Assembly: GCA_947650285.1 (NCBI GenBank)
Contig: CANTFL010000123.1
Span: forward strand, 33,507-97,506
Source of the DNA: Hyaloperonospora brassicae
Taxonomy: Eukaryota > Oomycota > Peronosporomycetes > Peronosporales > Peronosporaceae
Length of the DNA: 64,000 nt
Direction of reading: 5' to 3'
Shown: in pieces, positions 9,528 through 22,500 of the stretch
Numbering within the stretch: position 1 is the stretch's first letter
How the letters are laid out: each line of letters begins with the position of its first letter
The notes under the pieces: model-generated
What the model was told of the DNA's origin: nothing
The model's database searches: none
Seen by the model: only the letters and a program-made list of their open reading frames with translations
Program-made: the position numbers and the translations under genes

Positions 9528-12500
9528 CTCTTCTGAAGAGTGCATCAATTCGCCAGTTTTGTCAAAGGAGACAAACTACCAGTTATTGTATTTTTTTGCT
9601 ATCTGCTTTTCTGTATCGTGTCTTTATCGCTCAATATATACAGAATATAAAACTCCGCGGTATCAATCTCAATTGCATCCATTTTGCTGAGATCGTTACA
9701 AAACTTAATTTCAATGTCGCTTACTATTTCTTTGTATACAGATGCTTATTGAAAATCATTAGAAAAAATATTGAACCTTTATGATGTATCGATTTGAATT
9801 TTAGCTTTCAGTCTCCTTCATCGCGGACGAATCGAAAACGATCTTCAGTTCCCTCTAATAAAGCCTTGACGCTCAATGTTAAATTTAATTAAAAGTAGTT
9901 TTCGGGATTGAAACAATCGACTGGTGGTAAGAAAGTTCTATCTTTGATCACAAACACGCAATGCTGACTATTTCAAATGTCGGTAAAGAAATGAATTTAT
10001 GTGGGTGCATTAGTGGACGTTAAAACTGATATGATAAAGAGTTCGTGGGGTCAATGGAAGAGAAGTAGCACACGGACGCGATTTATCTAATGGCGTCTGC
10101 ATTATTTATTGTGATTAGCTTTAGTATAGACTTCGTCTGAATGTGCATTATTGATAAATCACATGGTCTATTATTCCACTTATACGTCTCGAACACTCAA
10201 TGTCCGAAAAGCATCGTGAGGAGGCGAGAAATTAATATCGATACATATTTCTTTCGCGATCGTGTGAAATCGGGTCGCGTCATCGCGCAATGTCCTCTTT
10301 GTCCAAATACCATGTATATACTGCATCGCCTGTTAGCCGACTGAGAATGGAGAAGGAAATAATGCCACACTTATTATAACCTTGACCTCGTTCTAGTTTG
10401 TGAGAAAATCATGTTGAGACATGGGTACTGAATTTGTTAGTCACAGTGAACATATTGTCGCACCCAGGTTCAAAAAATTTACTGAATTCTACTAATCAGA
10501 TAAAACCTTTCTCGACATAAATTACAAGTCACATAGTAATCCCGTCGATCAACTTCGTTGAGAGATTATGTTAACATATAGGAGTTTTGTCACGATCTTT
10601 CTCATCATCAAGATCTCTCTATATAAGCTGATATGAGGTTATGGTGCAAGGCCGGTTCTCTAAACTAATTTTTGCCATTGTGAATCCTGGTAGACCGAAT
10701 TGTGTCGGCACGTCGTCGTCTCTCTTATATTTAGACACTAGTGTTACGAGGTGGATGCTGTGCAAAGGAGCATGCACACAAACAGCATTGAATTGGGCAA
10801 ACCGTGCATATCGATCATTAAATGGGTCAACAGAACAGATGTTCTAGTTTTTAAGCTTAAACGTCGATTAATTGTGTACAGCAATCTATATGTATATGAA
10901 GGATGATACGCCACGGAGTGTCATTCGATAAATGGTGTGTGTACGTTCATATTTATCAAATTCGTCATAAATAATGAGGATACTGATTACACGTACTTTG
11001 TGCATCGAGAAATCTACGGTGGAAGAGTCGTCAAACTCGGCAATTACGTCACTTTGATTCGCTCGTGGTACATAAACACAATACCCACAGGCCGTATCCC
11101 ATTATGCATATAGAACTTTATAATGTGGTGAAGCACGAAAGGTAAAGAGCAATCTGTATAAACTCAGGGGTTTTCTGGCGGCGTCGATTCCAAAGGATAA
11201 ATTAAAATACATCTACTCCCTTTTTAGTAATCGACGATATTGCACTCCTGTGAAAGACTAAGAATTTTTTCATTCTCTGACGGCTGTCTACCATCGTTTC
11301 TCGCCAAAAGTGATTATGAGATAAGGATGTATAGTAGACGTGGTCAATGATCACATGCGATAAACATATACCATTTGACGGCCTACGAAAACAATATTTG
11401 ATCTCTTTTAAACAAAGATGCCGTTTATGATAAGGAATGAGGACCGGGTTACATACATCAAACGAAAATGTGTATATAATAATGACATGATTAATGTCAC
11501 AGAAGTTGAAGTCGAGCATAAAATCATAAAATGATTGTTTTAGGTATATCAGTTTGTACGCTTGACGGCGGGTAAGCTTAGAGCACCATGTCATACTGCC
11601 CAAGCATATAGAAGGTGAATGTTACCAATTAGGCAAGGGGCTCATATAAAATATCTCAAGGCAACCGACAGGAAATCACGTAATCTTTTCATGTCGTCTT
11701 CGCTGGTTTGTTTTGCTGAACTACCTATAATTTATGGAAGCAACAGTACACTATATATTGTAAGTGTTAGGCCTAGACGGTCTATTGAGCTACGTACGAT
11801 AGTACGGTATATGACCGATGAAGAAGTGAGATATCATATAAAACTGAAATATCTATGATAATCAAAAACATGTAAATGAATCTAATGAGTTTACTGTTGT
11901 CAATTACTAAAAGCAGGTTGATATCTTTTGTTGCGAAAAATCCCGATGGTGCTGTGGACAAACGTTATACAATTATTTATGCAGACGTAATATGCCAAAT
12001 TTGCATTACGCACATTGAGGTCAAATCATATGCGCCTTAGCCAAATCTGGTGGAGTCGACTTATTATACACTCATTTTAACGACTTCCACCGTGACTTGT
12101 CAGTTATCTTAAAAAAATTTATTATTTGAATGACGTTTGGGTGTACGTGATAGCAGATTATTGTAGCTGAGAACAGAGTATATTGCGATAGTTTACGATC
12201 TACGACATATAAAAAAATGTCAAGTCAATTTACAACATCCATTACGTAATTTTTTCTCCGTAGGACATCTATCATGTGACAGCACTTTTATTCTTTGTAA
12301 TGTACTGTGCAGTATATCAATGTCAATGAAGAGAAATGAGCTTGATTTGAGATATAGAGTTTTTGGCAGGCTATCTAAATGACAATTTTTGTTGGCACGT
12401 GCAATTTTCTACAAAAATTGACAAATGTTCGTATCGAACTTAAATATACAAATTTAAATACGATTCGATTAACACGTGAATTTAACGACGTAAGGTACGT

Positions 12501-15192
12501 AAGGATCTGTTTGAACATGAATGTATATACACAAAGAACTATACGAGGTTTCTACGTCTATATTTTACGAAGGTCAATCACTTTGCAAAACTCAATAAGT
12601 GGGAGCATTTTCTTAATACTGTTAACAGTAAGTATGGAGTAAGTATCTTATTGACAACAAATTATTATGACCATCACTACGCTATATACATTATACACGA
12701 TGATAAACCTATACAGAACAAATCGCATTGATATATATCGATACAAAGTCGGATTAACAAAGTCAACATGAAATATTCCAGGCCCGAACTGAAGGCTGTC
12801 TTACAGCAACATTGATCGAAAGCGGAATAAAATTTGCAATCGACGAATATTATACGAGGATAAGATACTGAAATCTGATAACGAGTCGAATAAAGTCCTT
12901 GTAGTCAAAGGTGCAGATTTTTTCGAATATAGACGGATGTTGCTCAACAGACTACGGAGGTCCTTTTTTGTAAAAAGAGTATACATTAATGTATACATTG
13001 AATAATCGATTTGGACAAATCTGCTCATAAAGAAACAGCAAAGTATTGCAGCATATATGTTAAAGATTGCTAGTGATAGAGACGGTGTCGCACAGCATGT
13101 CATTACCTACCTTAGCAGCAAAAATTGCATTGGTTAAATCTTTACACATCATGGAAATAAAGGATTAGCATGTGAATAAGCATAAATGAACAGTATGGGA
13201 CGTAAAATTCAACTTAGTAGGTCACGTCACGGATCTGATCACATAAATGACGATAAATACGGCTTTGGTAAGCGTTAAAACAAGAAGGGAATCTTATGCT
13301 ACATATGATGACGGGGAAACTTACGACTGTCAAGTAAACGAGGTGTAGCTGTCAATAATTTAATTATCTGTAAGATGCATAGCATGGACGATAGCGTGAC
13401 AACAAAGGATTCACCTATAAAAGGGGTTGATAATTTCTGCAATGCGACGCAGAAGTTTACGAAATAAGGAGGAGCAATATCCGCATTTAGTCTAGAGATA
13501 AAGGTGATAATGAAACACCTAATCCGTGACGAATTTAAAGTGCATACCCCAGGTATTAAGCACTTGAAATTATATGTAAGCTATGCGTTGTGTGGTGCGA
13601 AAAATGATCGTAAAGATGGTGTTAAATAAACGTAGCACACACTGAAAAGAATTCGCGGTAAAATACGGTCAGCAAACTATCAACACTGATTATGATTCGA
13701 CGTGACCAAGTATCATTATTACCATAGATATGTTTGGTACGCGTTGCTGCATAATTGCGGTCACTTCTAGACTATTTAAACACTTTCATGTCTATGGCAC
13801 GCATGTCTTCGTTAGATTTATTTGTGAATGTCTGCTTGATCAGGGGCATGATTTTTGTCAAGGCGAATTATAACAGCCTATCTCAATGCACAATAACTGA
13901 TTGAATTGGTTATGGAGAAGTTGAGTGATATCTGTGTAGGCGGGAGGATAATTTACGCTTTTGGCAAGGTATTGCCCTGACTAGGTCAGTTGGGACGAGA
14001 GTCCAATACGTAGACGAAAATCGGGTATCGCTCATATTTTTATAAGTACCTATACAACGATCCGCGCCTTTATTTATACGGCCGAGATTCCGATATTATA
14101 AATGGTCCTTGTTGAAAGTTGCATTTGTGCGCAATTACGAGTGTGGAGTTCCAGGATAGAATTATCAAGATGCTGACCAAAAAATTGGGCTTAAGTATGA
14201 ATATATCCAACACGCATCTGTTGTAATCGTCGACCTAGATAGTGATACTACCGATTCGTTCATCATAATATACAAACTGCATATCGTCCGTATTCTAGGG
14301 GGAATTATATGTGTAGGCGGAAACGCGGTCCTACAAACGAGAAAAATGTGTTTTTATTTTGCAAGATTGTCGCTTTTTTTAATGTATACATGATGATAGG
14401 CACAAGACATGCGATATCTTAAAAATTCCGTTCGACAGCTCGTCCGCTGAATGCGAAGTCCAACATGGCAGCACATTGGCACCGTAAAAAACAATCACAT
14501 GCTTATATTGGTACTCAAAGTCGACGAAATGTACATGAAACAAAATAGCTGGTATAAATCAATGCTCATAAAAGATGGCGATTATCTCCTTTTCGGAGAT
14601 ACGATCTTAAACGCGAATATGGATCACTATCAAGCGCACTTACTTGCTGGGGGTCCAAACGTGAGCTTCTAGAGTCTTATTCATTTACAGATAAACGAAT
14701 GCAAAATATGGAATGCCGCAGCATCAAAAATTGGTAGGTAATTCCGAAATCTTTGTATTGGTCGCACTTGAGAGTTTTATGTACTAAAAATGTTCTTTGC
14801 ACGCATATCGACCACAAAGTCGTCCTTGACAGGGCGACAAATTCTACTTACATCCGCAGAACAATGCGATACAATTTATCGGCCGTTGCGTTCCCGATAA
14901 AGTGACGAAAAAAATTGTAGATCAAAACGACAAGACCGATTTCAGTGTACCCTTTCTTTTTTTCAATTTTCTTAGAAAAATTTATATCACAATCGGAATG
15001 GTTAATTGGTTACTTCGTTGATTGAAGTTACAGCTGGGAGGAAAGAGTGCCTATAAATGATAGGTCTTTGAATACAGAGACATCATTTTTATATAAGACT
15101 TTTGATATCTGCAATGTAAAATATTATGGGAATGGATGTAAAGTAAAAGAAAAGTATCTCCGGCGATGTGCAATCGTACCCCCCTCTGCGCG
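9528..15192. other. AT-rich decayed intergenic DNA
   Basis: No open frame longer than about 130 codons, no recognised domain and no clear terminal repeats. Frames at 10641-10847 and 14451-14672 look faintly protein-like but could not be assigned. It is probably old transposon debris; I see nothing that supports a gene. Confidence 0.6.
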
Positions 15193-15615
15193 TGAAACGG
15201 GGCACTGACCAGTACGGAGTTTACTATAACTGACAGCAATGGAGGTTAGTGCCCAGCGAGGTGTAGGATTATACAGAGGAAGATGGAACGACTAAGGCAA
15301 AGACTCTAGTCGTGGTAAAAGTAAAACTGTTATAAATATAATTAAGTCCCATAACTTCTTGAATCTCTGTTTGTCCTGACTTAACTATACTAATATAACA
15401 AAACGTATAATGAAGTCTACTCACCGCCCATTGCACGCGTCTAGCAGTGATTGGTGGTTTGATATCATCACGATATCAACCAATGAGTAGACCCTTCGGT
15501 CATCTACAACAATATCACAATGCTCTGTGATATTGTTGAAAGAATGTCCAATGTAATATTATTTATTGTCATTTTGTCCTTAGTAACAATTTATGTGACG
15601 GGATACCCCATTACA
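15193..15615 (-). repeat. LTR of gypsy-A fragment A3
   Basis: Reverse-oriented LTR of 423 bp: its 5' end TGTAATGGGG is at 15615 and its 3' end CCCCGTTTCA at 15193. It has the 13-bp perfect stem CAACAATATCACA/TGTGATATTGTTG (15507-15538). The corresponding stem in A1 has CC/GG where this has CA/TG, a paired change. Confidence 0.8.
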
Positions 15616-16445
15616 TCACCCATCTTACTGATAAAAATCGTGTGACTATTAAACCTTTGAGGCCGTCCGTTGGATGCCAACGGGACGAAGAGCATTGTTG
15701 GTCAGATCCATTCATTCTCACTTTGCCTCCCATACTTAACATGTCAATACGGGGTGACCCACATTCGACACATTCTGCTACTGTGCCAGTCTCTGCGGCT
15801 GACGACTCGTCGTCGGCTGCTCGTTCTCTGCCTGCAGCATGCCTTGCTGCAGGCACACGTGGTATCGCACCTCATGCACACAGTGACCCCGTGCTAGGAC
15901 CCAGCTACTCTGCGAGTCATATGTGTCTGACTAGGGTTAGACTATAGAGGCATCGCGCCCACCTGTGGTGCCTCTATCTTCAAGAGACCTGCCGAAAGAA
16001 CGGACTCGTGACATGCGTCACAGTCTTTTTGGCAATGATGATGGGTCCAGTGATGAGCATGATGACTCATCACAACAGTCAACTCGTGCGCCTTCGCACG
16101 AGCGCGTTAAAGATAGCGCGAGCCGTCGTCATAATGAAGACCGTGGTACCGGCAAAGGAGCCACGTCGAAGCGTGATGAGCTGAAGCCGTGGCATTTTCC
16201 TTTACAATACATCAATAACTTGTCATACGAGACAAGTCAACACCATCGAATTCTCTTCTTCAATGCTAGTGAGCTTTATGGTTTGAGTTCCAGCGCAAAG
16301 AACGTTTGCGCTGGTATAAAGTTTTATCTCAATTGCTTCCTCAAGCATCGTTGGTACCATGGCAACCAAAAGCACGACAAGGCCTCGCTTTTGGCGGCGT
16401 GGAATGCGTTCGTCCGAAACGTCAAGAATCTTGCACAGCTTCCAC
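15193..16445 (-). mobile_element. gypsy-A fragment A3 in reverse orientation
   Basis: A minus-oriented LTR (15193-15615) is followed, going right, by the degraded polypurine region and the antisense-coding 3' region of the element. Similarity to A1/A2 stops near 16445, before pol is reached. It is diverged from A1 and A2 (about a fifth of positions by eye over the aligned coding part), so it belongs to an older sub-lineage. Confidence 0.85.
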
Positions 16446-16453
16446 ACGTATAA
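15741..16453 (+). pseudogene. Antisense ORF of gypsy-A, fragment in A3
   Basis: Because A3 is inverted, its antisense protein reads on the plus strand. A first piece begins at ATG 15741 (MSIRGDPHSTHSATVP). After a frame change, an open segment runs to 16453. It contains RTRDMRHSLFGNDDG, KRDELKPWHFPLQYINNL, SSSAKNVCAGIKFYL and WYHGNQKHDKAS. It bridges the junction that is frameshifted in A2 and so confirms the protein is one unit. The last residues (LAQLPHV) are past the similarity break. The frame stays open for about 160 codons despite strong divergence from A2. Confidence 0.7.
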
Positions 16454-17044
16454 CACTAGGCATCTCACCCAGTTACGGTTTTTACGGCAGGCGCCAATGT
16501 CTTATACATCAACTTCAAACGGCTGAGTAATGCCGTGAGGTGCAAGTCGCGTCATATTCGTTTTCAGCTGGGTTCGACATTCCAGATATTGGACTCTTGT
16601 ATCCAGCGATCGCTTTCTGTCGATAGGAAATTGATCGATTTCCGAGAACTAGGCCACTATAGCAAACACGTTCTCAAATTTCACGTTGGCTCTCTAATAG
16701 CGCTTCCATTCAGACAAAATATGATTGGCGTATGTTCTCTGCACATTGCCACATGGAGCAGTGCATGCCGTCGAGCGTACTAGCAAAAAAAAAGCATTTC
16801 GTGAACCGCCACGACCCATCTGGTTTAGTACGTTCAGAAAGCCCAGGGTCTCATGCCTGTTATTCGGTAAATAGCCTTCTTAGCTAATTACCTGTTCGCC
16901 AATAACACCTTGTAGTTAAAAAAGCTTCCAGCCAAACGTTGGGCAAGAGAGGTAGACCACGTGACTACTCAACCCCTACTACCTAATATCCTCATTGCCT
17001 ACTATTTTTCGTCTGCCCAATCGTATTAGCTAAGAGAGGATCTG

Positions 17045-17045
<1 letters not shown>
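16446..17045. other. Unassigned segment left of gypsy-A copy A2
   Basis: A plus-strand frame about 16470-16783 reads FQLGSTFQILDSCIQRSLSV and on to SSACRRAY, without stops for some 80 codons. It looks protein-derived, but no ATG start and no family is recognised. The rest is non-coding. Confidence 0.35.

Positions 17046-17096
<51 letters not shown>
17046..17096 (+). repeat. Uninterrupted poly-G tract (51 bases)
   Basis: Fifty-one consecutive G residues, 38 bp to the left of the A2 5' LTR. A tract this long could form G-quadruplexes on the plus strand. Its true length is uncertain because such runs are hard to sequence. Confidence 0.9.
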
Positions 17097-17097
<1 letters not shown>

Positions 17098-17134
17098 GAA
17101 TGCAGTTTGCACCCATGTCAATGCAAGCCGTCTC

Positions 17135-17547
17135 TGTAACGGAGCAGCCCGTTACATGGAAATAGTCATTTGAGAGATAATGACAATAAAAGATGGTATG
17201 TTGAATATTCTTATAACAATATCGCTAAAGTGGTGATATTGATGGGTCGACCAAAGAGTTCTGTTCATCGGTCGATATCTTGATGATATCAACCCACCAA
17301 TCGCCGCAAGACGCGCGCAATGAGTGGTGACGAGACGTCACCATACACTCAATTAGATTAGTAAAGTTAAGCTAAGTCAAACAGAGAGACAGTAGTTAAA
17401 TTCTCAATTATATTAATATAACAGTTCTACTTTTCCCTGAGACAGTGTTGCCTCTGTCTTACCTACCGCTTCCTCGGTTGCCTCGTGTACGCTTGTCGGT
17501 GCACGATACTCTTGCGTCACGTTCACGCAAGGGTGTGCCCCGTTACA
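17135..17547 (+). repeat. 5' LTR of gypsy-A copy A2
   Basis: Starts TGTAACGGAG, ends CCCCGTTACA. Preceded by target-site copy GTCTC. Carries GTCATT/AATGAC (17165-17184) where the solo LTR at 47745 has GTCACTT/AAGTGAC. Confidence 0.96.
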
Positions 17548-17689
17548 CCTATAGGCACTTTGTAGTCCTTCCAAGCGACCACCTCCACATCATCCACCAT
17601 GCACATGGTGGATGATGAAGAGACCTTTCACTCCACGCGTGTAGGGTTTACCCATTTGAGTGACATCGGAATGGTGTGCGGTAGAACGA

Positions 17690-18740
17690 ATGAGTTCTAC
17701 CGTAGGCGAACTCGTCGTTAGCGCCATGTTGGAGTCTCTAGACAGAGACCAACAGCATGCCGATATCGCCAAGTTCACTCAGAATGAACTTGCTCTCGAG
17801 AGGGAGAAAGTAGCCTTGCTTCACCAGCAAGGCTCTCAACAGACCGAGCAGTTGAGAGAACTCGGTGCTCAACAGACAGAGCTGTTGAGATAGCAGCAAT
17901 TCCATGCTGCTGTGGGCGGGACGGCGCATGCGCGTCGTCCCGAAGTCATGAAAGTTGACATCTCCAAGTACAGTGGAGTCCCGGAGGACTCCCTGTTACT
18001 GTGGTTTCTCGAAATCGACAGAGCCTTAAGGGCTCGTCGCGTCGAAGATGAGCAAATGAAACTAAACTTACTTGGCAGGACATGCCAAAGCTTGGTCCCT
18101 GGGGCTCGAGAGTAGCGACCCACATGTGCTTAGGTCGCTAGATGACTTCAAGTCCCGGCTCAGACAAACGTTTGAGCCGCCACGGGCTGAGTTCAGGGCT
18201 CGTTCAGAGCTCCTGAAACTCAAGCAGGGTAAGCGTGATGTGCACGCTTACGCACAACATATACGACTCCTTGCGAGTAGTATAACTGCTAACCCAGTAC
18301 ATGAACACACGTTGGTTACGGTGTTCATGCAAGGGCTCGCAGAAGGGCCCGTCAGGAGCCACCTGTTCCGCCTTGAGCTGAATACGCTGGAAGATGCGAT
18401 ATCAGCCGCGGAACAGGAAGACTTTAGCATGAGACAGGCTCATGCTAGCTCAAACTCTTATCGTCCACCGAGACGACAAGAGATCGGAGGTCCAGAACCA
18501 ATGGACCTCTGCTATGTTGAGAGCGAGAGACCTCGCTCTTCAAACAACAACCGATTGCAGAGGTGCAATCGCTGTCAGAAGTTAGGGCACTACGCATACG
18601 AGTGTAGAGCTCCACGCCCAGTACCAAACAGTACTGAGCGAAATGGACGACCATTTGCCAGAAAGGGCAATGGGCGTGGGTCCAGCACTGTTGCGGTTTC
18701 GCAACAGCGAGACGGACCATCAAAAAATGGTCGGGGTTAG
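17690..18740 (+). pseudogene. gypsy-A gag (broken)
   Basis: Structural nucleocapsid/capsid protein of the retrotransposon particle. The first in-frame ATG is at 17690 (MSSTVGELVVSAMLES). An N-terminal Gln-rich helical stretch (ALEREKVALLHQQ) ends at a TAG at 17891-17893. The frame resumes with the capsid-like part (KVDISKYSGVPEDSLLLWF) and shifts near 18075. It then runs to 18740 through FEPPRAEFRARSELLKLKQG and a CCHC zinc knuckle, CNRCQKLGHYAYEC (near 18566-18607), followed by an Arg/Gly-rich tail. One stop and one frameshift prevent a full-length product. Confidence 0.88.
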
Positions 18741-18793
18741 TAGGGGCGGAGCACTCTACTGATCCATCAATCTCAAGAGAATTTGCAAATCTC

Positions 18794-19333
18794 TTGACGA
18801 AAGTTGCTCCAGATACACAATCATTGTGTGTCTCTGCACCTGGTGATGACTTTTCGCTCATCACCTTGAAGTTGGAAGCGACAAATAATTTGTCGCTGCG
18901 TGCTCTAGTAGACTGTGGGGCGTCGAACAACTTTGTTCGACGCCAGTCACTAGAGGGTCGTAGGCTCAAGTTCGTTGAGCGCGACATTCCCCTCACAAGG
19001 ATGACGGTGCGCCTTGCAATAGGCGCATCGATAACCGTTGAGAAACGTGTAGTAGGAATCCACTACACGTTAGAGGGCGAACAGTACGATGATGACTTCA
19101 TCGTACTGGATCTGGATGACAAACTTGATGTCATCCTGGGATTACCTTGGCTCAGAAAGTACGAGCCAAGGGTGAGCTGGCAGCATCGATCCGTGAAGAT
19201 GCCTGCCGCTTGTTCATCAGATGGCCATCTGATGAACATCTTGGAGCGTCCACAAGCGTGTGGATGTTCTGCGAGTGAGTGCGATGGCCTCACTTTCGGT
19301 ACGGTCGTTAGCACGACTGCACAAGATAGTTGA
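18794..19333 (+). pseudogene. gypsy-A retropepsin-like protease region
   Basis: Aspartic protease that would cleave the polyprotein. The catalytic loop reads LVDCGASNNFV (near 18907-18939), with Cys in place of the usual Thr/Ser in D-T/S-G. The C-terminal ILGLPWLRKYEPRVSW motif is clear near 19132-19180. The frame is separated from gag by a stop and from RT by frame changes near 19330. The Asp itself is retained. Gypsy-B (LIDSGAS) shows the canonical form, so the Cys is a difference of this copy or family. Confidence 0.8.
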
Positions 19334-19593
19334 TCACTACACTGTGGAACAAACTCCCGGCGGCTGTACAGAAGTACATGCTGCGCCGAAGGTCCACCAC
19401 TCGAATAAGTCGAGTGGACTGGGACATAGATGCATGCCAAGCGGGCAGCATCTTAGAAGAAAGAAACCTGTTGCCCCCAAGGGGCAACATGAACATCCTA
19501 GGTCGACTGGAGAGTCGACCGTAGAGGACCGGTGCCTGACTGTGGTTGCACAGCCACAGTCGGAAGACGTCGAGGGAATAAGTCCCCACGTAC

Positions 19594-22500
19594 TTGAGGA
19601 AGGAATCCCTTAAGAGTCACTTGCTGAGGGATCAGGCCCCTCAGCAACCTGTGGAAGAAAGTTCCCAGGAAGAAACCGAGACGTTGAACGTCTTGGTTAA
19701 TGACGGATCAAGCGTAGGCGCTTATACGCTTGATCTGATTGTGCCTCCGAAGTTATCTTCGGAGATAACTCAATTGCCAACGCTAGAACCGAAAAGGTTC
19801 TTGCGTGATCTGCGCAGTGTCAAAGCCAAGCAGATATGTGTACTCGTCACAGAGGATGAGTATATGGCCGATATTCGGTCGGCAATAGTATTTGCCGAGA
19901 ACGAACGGGTTCTCAGCAGCTCATCACTGGACGAAAGTGTCCTCGATGAGAAGACTCGGATTGAGCGATACGCGTCTCAATCCTGGGAGTCACTTCAGGC
20001 AAATACTTTGTGTAAGGATTTGATCGAATTCAGGGATGTCTACCCTAAATCCGTACCTTGCGAGTTGCCTAAGGACAAAGACACTCGACACGAGATCGAG
20101 CTCAAACCGGGCTTGAAGTACTGTGTCATGAAGCAGTGGCCACTGCCTCGTGAACAAGTACTAGCGATCGACAAGCTCTTTGCCGATCGCTTAGCATCGG
20201 GCCATGTGAGGGAATCAACATCCCCTCACGTCTCTCCGACCTTCTGTGTGCGAAAGGCCACAGGAGGGTGGCGGATAGTGCACGCATTCAACAAGTTGAA
20301 TGCTGCAACGGTACCGGCTTAGACGCCGATACCGAGGAAGGACGTAATCATAGATGGTATGTCAAAGAGTACCATCTTTTCGTCCATGAATCTGATGGAC
20401 GGATTCTATCAGATCCTTATGCGTGAACGGGATGTTCCGTACACAGCAGTGAGCACCCCCAGTGGTATGCTGTGGGAGTGGCTAGTGATACCACAAGGGC
20501 TAAGAAATTACCCAACCACCTTCCACATATGCGTAAAAATATATATTAAGACTGGTGAGAAAATTCGCACCGAGTCACTTTGACGATGCGTTCGTCCATA
20601 GCCCGGCTATGGACGGAAAGACGGACGTTGAAGTTCACAGAACTCACGTTCGTCAGGTTCGTCAACTTATTCGCAAGCATAATTTGTATGCCAAATTCAA
20701 GAAGTGTATACTCGCGGCTAGCGAAATACCACCTCTTCGGTGCATCGTGGGTAAACACGGCGTACGCCCTGATCCTGAAAAGATCAAGGCGATCACCGAC
20801 TGGCCAGTGCCAGTCGATGTCAAAAGACTAAGAAATTTCCTTGGTCTTGCGGCGTACTTTCACAAGTACTCGCGCAACTACGCCGAGATGACTGTTCATC
20901 TTTCTTGTTTACTCATGATAAATGCCAAGTGGTCATGGAACGCTGAGTGCCAGCATTCCTTTGAAGGTATCAAGCAAGGCTTGATGCAATCGCCCATCTT
21001 GGCGATTGCAGATCAGGACAGACCATTTCATGTGGTCTGTGACGCCAGCGATTTCGCAATCGGCTGTGCGTTAATGCAGTTCGAAGCAGATGGCGCAGAG
21101 CGCGTCATCTGTTATCAGTCGCGTCAGCTGCAAGCTGATGAGCGTAATTACCCAGTGCATGACAAGGAACTACTTGTCATGAAGTACGCACTGGCTAAGT
21201 TTCGCGTCTATCTCTTGGGAGATAGACCGTTTGGTGTCTTTACGGACCATTCGTCATTACGCACGGATGTAAACAGCCCACACCTCTCGCAAAGGATGGC
21301 GAGGTGTCTGTCTTTCTTCGCGGAGCGCAACTTCTCCATGGTGTACAAACCAGGACGACTCAATGTCGTCGCTGATGCACTCTCGCGCCGGCCCGATTTC
21401 AAGTCGGACGCACAATTCAACAGTGAGGATAAGCCCACTGTTGCGACACTGTCAGTCAGTGTCCCGTCGTCAAGTTTACTTGACGACGTACGAAGGCATA
21501 CGCAGAAGATAAGAATCTTCTGCGATTGATGGATCATCTGTTGAATCCATCCAGTAAGTCCATGAGGGATTTACCGGCTTTGTACAGATCCTCCTCGGAT
21601 CGGTATACGACACGCAACGGATTGCTGTACTATACAGCTGTTGCCGACGACACGTCTCGTGTCGTCGTACCCGCTCATCATGATTTGCATTTACGTATCA
21701 TGTATGAGTGTCACGATGCCCCCACAGGTAGCCATCGTGGTAGAGAAAAGACTTACCTCACGGTAAGTCGTGACTTTTACTGGCCACGCCAGTATCAGTT
21801 TGTCCGCAAGTACATACGTGCTTGCGAGGTTTGTCAACGGGTGAAGCCTAGTCCTTCATCCCGTGCGCCATTGCAGCCTCTGCCTGTTCCGAAATAGTGC
21901 TGGCAGTCCGTCTCAATGGACTTCGTCTTCGGTTTTCCCGAAGACGCTCACAAGAATAATGGTATTCTTGTGTTTGTTGACCGATTCAGCAAGATGGTCC
22001 ATCTTGCTGCAGTCCCTGAGTCGATCAAGGCTCCAGGTTGTGCTCGTGTCTTTCTAGACACGGTCTTTAGACTCCACGGGTTACCCCGTGAGCTCGTATC
22101 CGACCGTGACTTGGTTCACGGCGGCATTTTGGCAAACCGTGTCCCGTACTCTCGGAACACGATTGAAGATGTCCACTTCTGACCATCCCGAAATAGATGG
22201 TCAGACGGAACGTGCGAGCCGTGTCTTCGAAGTGATCCTTCGAGGATATGTCCACTCGTTTCCGAGTTGGAGCAAATTCCTACCCATGGTAGAATTCGCC
22301 ATCAATAATTCGGTGCATGCTTCCACACAGCACACACCGTTTTACGTGAATGACCTACTCCATCCACGTGTGCCCACCCTTCTAGAGTGTAACTCTTGGA
22401 TAAGGGGGGAAGGGACTCGCTCGAGCAAAAACCGTTTTAGCTCTTGCTCATCACGTGTCATCGCAAATGCCGATACGTATAATGCCGATGTCGATCAAGT

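Noticed and set aside
14451..14672. Possible copia RT remnant (ILVLKVDEMYMK resembles the YVDD box)
   Set aside because: Neighbouring RT motifs could not be found on either side; a single short likeness is not enough.
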